From a virus, in IMG/VR virus record IMGVR_UViG_3300044675_003261, positions 1-41,949 of that record: a stretch of DNA of 41,949 nucleotides; one strand, 5' to 3'. A program made the translations under genes and the position numbers. Below, piece by piece: positions 37,320 to 41,949 of the stretch. Positions within the stretch are counted from its first letter, which is position 1, and the number at the start of each line of letters is the position of its first letter. A model generated the notes under the pieces. That model had not been told where the DNA came from and ran no database searches. It saw only the letters and a list, made by a program, of their open reading frames with translations.

Positions 37320-39329
37320 ATGGCAAATGAAGGAATCATGGCGCTACCCCAAGGGGAAGCCATGCCGAGCGAAGAAGCTCAAGATCAACGGCCCACTGTC
37401 ACGAGTGCGCAATCGTACGACGCCGCCCAAACAGCCTTGGGCATGACCCGCCCCGACGACCTTGCAATGCTCAAGGAGTCGTTGCGCCAAAACATGGCGG
37501 AAGTGGACTTAAAACCCGCTGAATTGGCCGCTTTTATTAACTTGTTGGAATACATCTCTCAGCGCCCTGCCGAGTACAGCCAAATCCGTCAAAAGCTTAT
37601 TGACGACGACCTTGTCGACCCTGAGGACATGCCGGAGGAGTACGACGTTGAATTTATCGGCACGATGCTGGCCGTACTGAACGAAGTACAGATGAGCCAA
37701 GCACAGGGCGCGCAAGCCCCCATGATGGACATGCCTCCCGTTGAAGGGGCGGATGCCATGCAAGGCATGGGCCCCATGCAGCCGATGGCCATGGCCGAGG
37801 GCGGGTTGGCCGACGTGGCCTCTTACTTGGCCGCACAGGGTCGCCATGGTGACACCATGCTGGCGCACATCACACCCGAGGAAGCACAGCTCCTCAAAGA
37901 CCGTGGCGGCTCTGGCACGATCAACCCGGTTACCGGCTTGCCTGAGTTCTTTAAATTTTTGAAGAAGATATGGAAGGGCGTGACCTCCGTTGCAAGGAAA
38001 GTGCTTAAAAGCCCAATTGGCCGCATCTTGGCGACCGTTGCGTTGGCCATGGTCCTCGGGCCAGGGGCAGCGGGCTTTTCAGGCTTTGGCTTGTCTGCCG
38101 GAACGGCAGCGGGCCTAGCCTCTGGCGCGGTGACCCTAGCAGGCGGCGGCTCCATTAAGGACGCGCTCGTCTCTGGCGCGATGGGCTACATTGGGGGCGG
38201 CGGAACGGTCATGGGTGCCAATCCCTTGGCATCGGTTGGCCAATACCTTCCCGGTGCGGCAGGTAGCGCGCTAAATACAGGTTTGACCACCGGCGCCATC
38301 GGCGCAGGTATTGGCAAGCTGAGTGGCATGAGCACCCAAGACGCCTTACGCATGGGCCTGACTTCTGGCGCATCGGCCGCAGCACTGACTGGCCTGCAGA
38401 ACACGAGCCAAGCGGCGCTTGGGGGAGGGACAGCTCAAGACCTCTTGAATGCGCAAGCTGCCAGCGGCGATGGAACAGGTTTGCAACTGCCACCGGGCGC
38501 TGCCCCGGAGCCGGGATATACCGTAGCAGGAAACACTGTTCCTCCTGCCGGCGCCCCCGTACAGGCGCCCGTTGACGCCTCTTCTGCCCTGCAGCTGCCG
38601 CCGGGCGCTGCCCCGGAGCCGGGGTATACCGTAGCGGGTGCCAAGCCCGGCTTTTTTGATGAAATGACCACCGGGGCCAAGAACTTGTACTCAGAATACT
38701 TGTCTCCTAGCCGCCCGGGAATGGCGGCAGATGCGGGCATGTTCACCAAGTACGCTCCATTGGCAGCAGCCGGAACAGCTGCCATCGGTCTGGCGGGGGG
38801 CATGAAGAGCGAGCCGGTAAACCAAAACCCGGCATTTAACCGCGCCTACACGGGCTCGGACTACATGCGGGATAACCCTGCCCAATTTGCAGGTGGCCTA
38901 AGTACTTACACGCGCCCGGACATCCCTGCAAATCCGATCGTCCCGACGCCGTCTTATGCCAGCATTCCAGTTGGCCCGCCGGGCATGATCACTCCTGGCG
39001 GCATCACCCAGCAGCCGAGCGGGATAGCCCAGCCGTACAACATGGCAGGTCTGTACGGCGTGCCGTTGATCTATGGCCCGGATGGCCAGCCCCAGCGTAT
39101 GGCTAAGGGCGGAGACGCAAAGCCCACAAACTTTCCCCGCAAAAACGGCCCTGTCAACGGCCCCGGCACGGGAACCTCGGATGAAATTCCCGCCATGCTG
39201 TCGGACGGTGAATTTGTGTTCACGGCCAAGGCAGTGCGCAATGCCGGCAGCGGAAGTCGTCGCAAGGGTGCGGCGCGCATGTACAAGCTCATGAAAATGC
39301 TTGAGGGCGGCCCGGTCAAGGGGAAATAA
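37320..39329 (+). CDS. large internal virion / ejection protein
   Basis: A 669-residue protein. Residues 1-150 are helical and acidic (YDAAQTALGMTRPDDLAML; AEVDLKPAELAAFINLLEYI). Then comes a methionine-rich stretch with MAEGGLADVASYLAAQGRHG. A basic amphipathic segment (KFLKKIWKGVTSVARKVLKS) is followed by a long glycine/alanine-rich hydrophobic region (about 235-375) able to insert into membranes. LQLPPGAAPEPGYTVAG is duplicated. The C-terminal block (GPGTGTSDEIPAMLSDGEFV, FTAKAVRNAG) is a well-known motif of phage tape-measure-like and ejected proteins. It probably leaves the head with the DNA and helps it across the envelope. Confidence 0.75.
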   Translation: MANEGIMALPQGEAMPSEEAQDQRPTVTSAQSYDAAQTALGMTRPDDLAMLKESLRQNMAEVDLKPAELAAFINLLEYISQRPAEYSQIRQKLIDDDLVDPEDMPEEYDVEFIGTMLAVLNEVQMSQAQGAQAPMMDMPPVEGADAMQGMGPMQPMAMAEGGLADVASYLAAQGRHGDTMLAHITPEEAQLLKDRGGSGTINPVTGLPEFFKFLKKIWKGVTSVARKVLKSPIGRILATVALAMVLGPGAAGFSGFGLSAGTAAGLASGAVTLAGGGSIKDALVSGAMGYIGGGGTVMGANPLASVGQYLPGAAGSALNTGLTTGAIGAGIGKLSGMSTQDALRMGLTSGASAAALTGLQNTSQAALGGGTAQDLLNAQAASGDGTGLQLPPGAAPEPGYTVAGNTVPPAGAPVQAPVDASSALQLPPGAAPEPGYTVAGAKPGFFDEMTTGAKNLYSEYLSPSRPGMAADAGMFTKYAPLAAAGTAAIGLAGGMKSEPVNQNPAFNRAYTGSDYMRDNPAQFAGGLSTYTRPDIPANPIVPTPSYASIPVGPPGMITPGGITQQPSGIAQPYNMAGLYGVPLIYGPDGQPQRMAKGGDAKPTNFPRKNGPVNGPGTGTSDEIPAMLSDGEFVFTAKAVRNAGSGSRRKGAARMYKLMKMLEGGPVKGK

Positions 39330-41949
39330 ATGGCAGAAGAAACAGTCACACAACAGATCGTCCGGGAAGCCCCGGAGATTGAGGCGTACAAGCTAAAGCT
39401 GCTGCAGGAAGCCCAGAAACTGGCCTTCAACCAAAGCGGCGGACAGACGCTTGCCCAGCAACTCCCCGGCTACCAAGTAGCAGGGTTTTCCCCTGCACAA
39501 CAGGCTGCCCTGCGATCTGCCGAAACGCAAGGCGTTGGAGCTTTTACACCGTACATGACCGCAGCCAATCAGGCACTTGGTGGGGCTTACCAGACCACGG
39601 GTGAAGCGGCAGACATCCTGCGCGGAGCAGACACGCGCCAGCAGTTCACCGACGCACAGCGGGCCATAGGCCAAGCTGGAGGCGCCACTGCCGGCATCAC
39701 CTCTGGCATCGGCCAAATCGGCCAAGGTCTGGGTTACTTGGACGTTGCCGCGCAGCGCGCAGCAGCATCCGACACCACCGGTCAGTTTGGTGCTGCTCGC
39801 CAAGATATTGGAGCGGGCCTCGGAGCGCTGGCCACGGGCCAGAATATGGCCGCTTTGTCCAGCCAAGCCAACCTCCAGCCTGCAACGTCAGCCATTGCCC
39901 AAGGCATTGGGGGCCTGACTCAAGCGCAGCAGTTGGCGCTTGGCGCAGGCGGCGCAGACTTTAGCGGCTCTCAGGCCTTGCTTGGCCAAGCGGCCGGTCA
40001 GCTTCAAAGTGCGCAGCCTCAGTTTGGCCAAGCGCAACAGACCATGCAACAAGGCCTTGGCCAAGGCCAGCAGGCTATTGGCATGGCCGCGCAAGCTGCC
40101 CGGCAGCCGGGCTTCTTGGCGCAAAACGTGGCCCTTGGCCAAGCCATGGGGGCAGCCCGACAGGCCGGTCCATCTGATTTCAGTGGCGCTTTCCAAGGCT
40201 TGCAGGGCGCAGGCGACGATGCCATGATGGCTTCCATCATGGCGCAGCAGGCAGCGCAGCAGCCCGGGTTTGGCCAAGCCGTTGGCCAAGGCCAGCAGGC
40301 CATTCAGATGGCGCAGCAGGCAGCGCAGCAGCCCGGGATGCAGCAAGGTGTCAGCGCAGCCTTTGATGCAGCGCAGCAGGCCCGCATGGCAGCAGCGCAG
40401 CCCGGTTTTGACCGCGCCCAGCAGACCGGAATGCAGGCCGCGCAAGCGGCCATGGCCGCAGCGGCCCAGCCCGGGTTTGGTCAAGCGGAGTCCGCGCTCC
40501 AGCAGGGACTCGGTCAGCTTGGCGGTGCCACGCAGCGCTTTGACCCTGCTTCTGCGCAGAACTTTATGGACCCGTATCGCCAACAGGTGATTGACGAGGC
40601 CATGCGTCAAATGGATCGTCAGGGGCAGATTGCGCAGCAGGGCCTGTCGGCTCAAGCGGTGCGCTCGGGTGCCTTTGGTGGTGAGCGTGAAGGGGTGCAA
40701 CGTGCAGAGATGCAACGCAACCTGATGGATCAAAAGTCCAGCACCATTGCCAACCTTTTGTCGCAAGGTTTTAGCCAGTCTCAGGCACAGGCCATGCAGG
40801 CGTTTGAACAGCAACAGGGCCGTCAGATGCAGGCGGGGCAGGGCATTGGTCAACTGGGCGCACAGCAGGCACAAGTAGCTGCTCAACAAGCAGGACTGCA
40901 GCAAGCAGGTGCCCAAGCCTTGGCCGGGCAAGCGGGACTGCAGTCGGGCATTGCCGCTCAACAAGCAGGCTTTGGCCAGCAAGCGGCCCAGCAATTGGCC
41001 CAAGCAGGACAGCTCCAAACCAGCACGGCCGCTCAACAGGCAGGCTTTGGCCAGCAAGCTGCTCAATTAGCCGCTCAACAAGCGGGCCTGCAGGGCCAGC
41101 TCGCCGGTCAACAAGGCCAGCTCGGCCTTCAAGCCGCGCAGCAGCGCTTTCAAGAGGCCGGGTTTGACGCTCAAACCGCCATGCAAATGGCTCAACTGCA
41201 ACAGACACAGGCAAGCCAAGCGGGCCAACAGTCTCAATTGATGCAAGGCATCGGGGGCCTGTATGGTCAAAGCGCTCAAGCACAGGGCGGGCTGCAACAG
41301 CAAGCTGCTCAGTTGGCGGCGCAGCAGGCAGGACTTGGCGTGCAAGCAGGTAGCCAGATGGGTAACTTGGAAGCACAGCGCGCTCAGTTTGGCCAAGCCG
41401 CCGCAGGGCAGTTGGCCAACATCGGCCAGACCGTAGGTTCGCAAGCTGCGCAGCAGGCTCAACTTGGCCAAGCAGCGGCGGGTCTTTACGGCAACCTAGC
41501 ACAAAACCAAATTGGCGCAGGGCAGGGCCTCGGACAGCTCGGCGTGCAGCAGGCTCAACTTGGCCAAGGCGCAGCAGGGCAGTTTCTGCAGGCAGGGCAG
41601 CAGTACGGCAACTTGGCCTCCCAAGGCGGCGCACTGGCGGGCCAAGAGGCTTCAATCAACCAGAACATCGCCAACTTGATGATGCAGCAGTCACAGGCGC
41701 GCAACCAAGCGGCTCAGGCAGCGGCAGGTCTTTACGGTCAGCAGGCGGGCCAGTTCCAGCAGCTTGGCCAAGGCATCGGCCAGTTGGCATCGCAACAGTT
41801 TGGCATTGGGCAGCAGCAAGCGCAGGGCTTGGGCGCTCTTGCCGGCCAGTTAGGCCAGCTTGGCGTGCAGCAAGGTGCACTGGGCCAGACCGCTCAAGCG
41901 CTGCAGCAAGGGGACGTTAACTTTTTGTACAACGTCGGCCAGTCCCAGC
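39330..41949 (+). CDS. glutamine/alanine/glycine-repeat virion protein, partial (no stop in window)
   Basis: An uninterrupted frame from the ATG at 39330, directly after the preceding stop, to the window end: 873 codons without a stop. It opens MAEETVTQQIVREAPEIEAY. Most of it is short imperfect repeats of GQ, QQAGFGQQAA and LGQLG type. A conserved core near residues 408-500 (FMDPYRQQVIDEAMRQMDRQ, then LSAQAVRSGAFGGEREG) is one I recognise from structural proteins of marine and freshwater phages. The helical glutamine-rich repeats suggest an elongated internal or tail-length protein. Large minus-strand frames over it are shadows. Confidence 0.8.
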   Translation, partial: MAEETVTQQIVREAPEIEAYKLKLLQEAQKLAFNQSGGQTLAQQLPGYQVAGFSPAQQAALRSAETQGVGAFTPYMTAANQALGGAYQTTGEAADILRGADTRQQFTDAQRAIGQAGGATAGITSGIGQIGQGLGYLDVAAQRAAASDTTGQFGAARQDIGAGLGALATGQNMAALSSQANLQPATSAIAQGIGGLTQAQQLALGAGGADFSGSQALLGQAAGQLQSAQPQFGQAQQTMQQGLGQGQQAIGMAAQAARQPGFLAQNVALGQAMGAARQAGPSDFSGAFQGLQGAGDDAMMASIMAQQAAQQPGFGQAVGQGQQAIQMAQQAAQQPGMQQGVSAAFDAAQQARMAAAQPGFDRAQQTGMQAAQAAMAAAAQPGFGQAESALQQGLGQLGGATQRFDPASAQNFMDPYRQQVIDEAMRQMDRQGQIAQQGLSAQAVRSGAFGGEREGVQRAEMQRNLMDQKSSTIANLLSQGFSQSQAQAMQAFEQQQGRQMQAGQGIGQLGAQQAQVAAQQAGLQQAGAQALAGQAGLQSGIAAQQAGFGQQAAQQLAQAGQLQTSTAAQQAGFGQQAAQLAAQQAGLQGQLAGQQGQLGLQAAQQRFQEAGFDAQTAMQMAQLQQTQASQAGQQSQLMQGIGGLYGQSAQAQGGLQQQAAQLAAQQAGLGVQAGSQMGNLEAQRAQFGQAAAGQLANIGQTVGSQAAQQAQLGQAAAGLYGNLAQNQIGAGQGLGQLGVQQAQLGQGAAGQFLQAGQQYGNLASQGGALAGQEASINQNIANLMMQQSQARNQAAQAAAGLYGQQAGQFQQLGQGIGQLASQQFGIGQQQAQGLGALAGQLGQLGVQQGALGQTAQALQQGDVNFLYNVGQSQ

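Noticed and set aside
39888-41655. Two long minus-strand frames (392 and 294 codons) over the glutamine-rich gene
   Set aside because: They mirror the repetitive GCC/CAG codons of the plus-strand gene; composition is leucine/cysteine/histidine-rich nonsense, with no ribosome sites, against the direction of the module.
1-41949. tRNA genes, CRISPR arrays, insertion sequences, integrase or attachment sites
   Set aside because: Looked for cloverleaf-type sequences, regularly spaced repeats, transposase motifs and tyrosine or serine recombinase signatures by eye; none could be supported.

Overview
The window is a segment of the genome of a tailed, double-stranded DNA bacteriophage, almost certainly short-tailed (podovirus-like). 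It carries a large terminase, a P22/pelagiphage-type portal, scaffold, HK97-fold-type major capsid protein, head-tail adaptors, a tail nozzle-like protein, fibres, a holin-endolysin pair and large internal virion proteins. No tail sheath, long tail tube or classical tape-measure protein is visible. There is no integrase, repressor, polymerase or RNA polymerase in the window, so lifestyle and replication cannot be read from it. The host is probably a GC-rich proteobacterium, perhaps a freshwater betaproteobacterium. This is inferred from GCC/GGC-rich codon use, sigma70-like promoters and a near-perfect parS sequence; the exact host cannot be determined.

Layout: (1) 1-1710, a run of seven tiny plus-strand genes, most joined by 4-base ATGA overlaps. 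(2) 1719-2030, one minus-strand gene related to HNH endonucleases but lacking the usual histidines, followed by a 400-base AT-rich gap with iteron-like repeats. (3) 2439-3674, a small phage protein, the small terminase subunit and a PD-(D/E)XK nuclease. (4) 3675-7155, an accessory island of small transcription cassettes. Each cassette has its own TTGACA/TAAAAT-type promoter and a shared purine-rich leader (TAGAAAGAGAGAA), and several end in near-identical CCCGGC-loop-GCCGGG-T terminators. The proteins include a DUF932 protein and a DUF7227-like cysteine protein. (5) 7156-7743, a non-coding block with GC-rich 21-base repeats, a TGTTTGTATGT repeat cluster, a parS-like palindrome and a promoter. 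(6) 7744-41949, the virion and lysis module, all on the plus strand.

The late module reads in assembly order: large terminase, a 1496-residue virion-associated protein, portal, a GroES-like co-chaperonin, scaffold, accessory head proteins and major capsid protein with a strong terminator. Then come small head/tail proteins, two head-tail adaptors with a zinc-knuckle protein between them, repetitive fibre proteins including a 1534-residue adhesin, and a zinc-ribbon protein. After that are a membrane protein, 3TM-type holin, M15 peptidase endolysin and a nozzle-like protein. Two large low-complexity proteins finish the window; the last is a glutamine/alanine/glycine-repeat protein still open at the window end. 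Four genes under 60 codons (3746, 16061, 20644, 36719) are supported by overlaps or leaders.

The most notable region is 3.7-7.7 kb, where the accessory cassettes and the parS-bearing non-coding block separate the two terminase genes.
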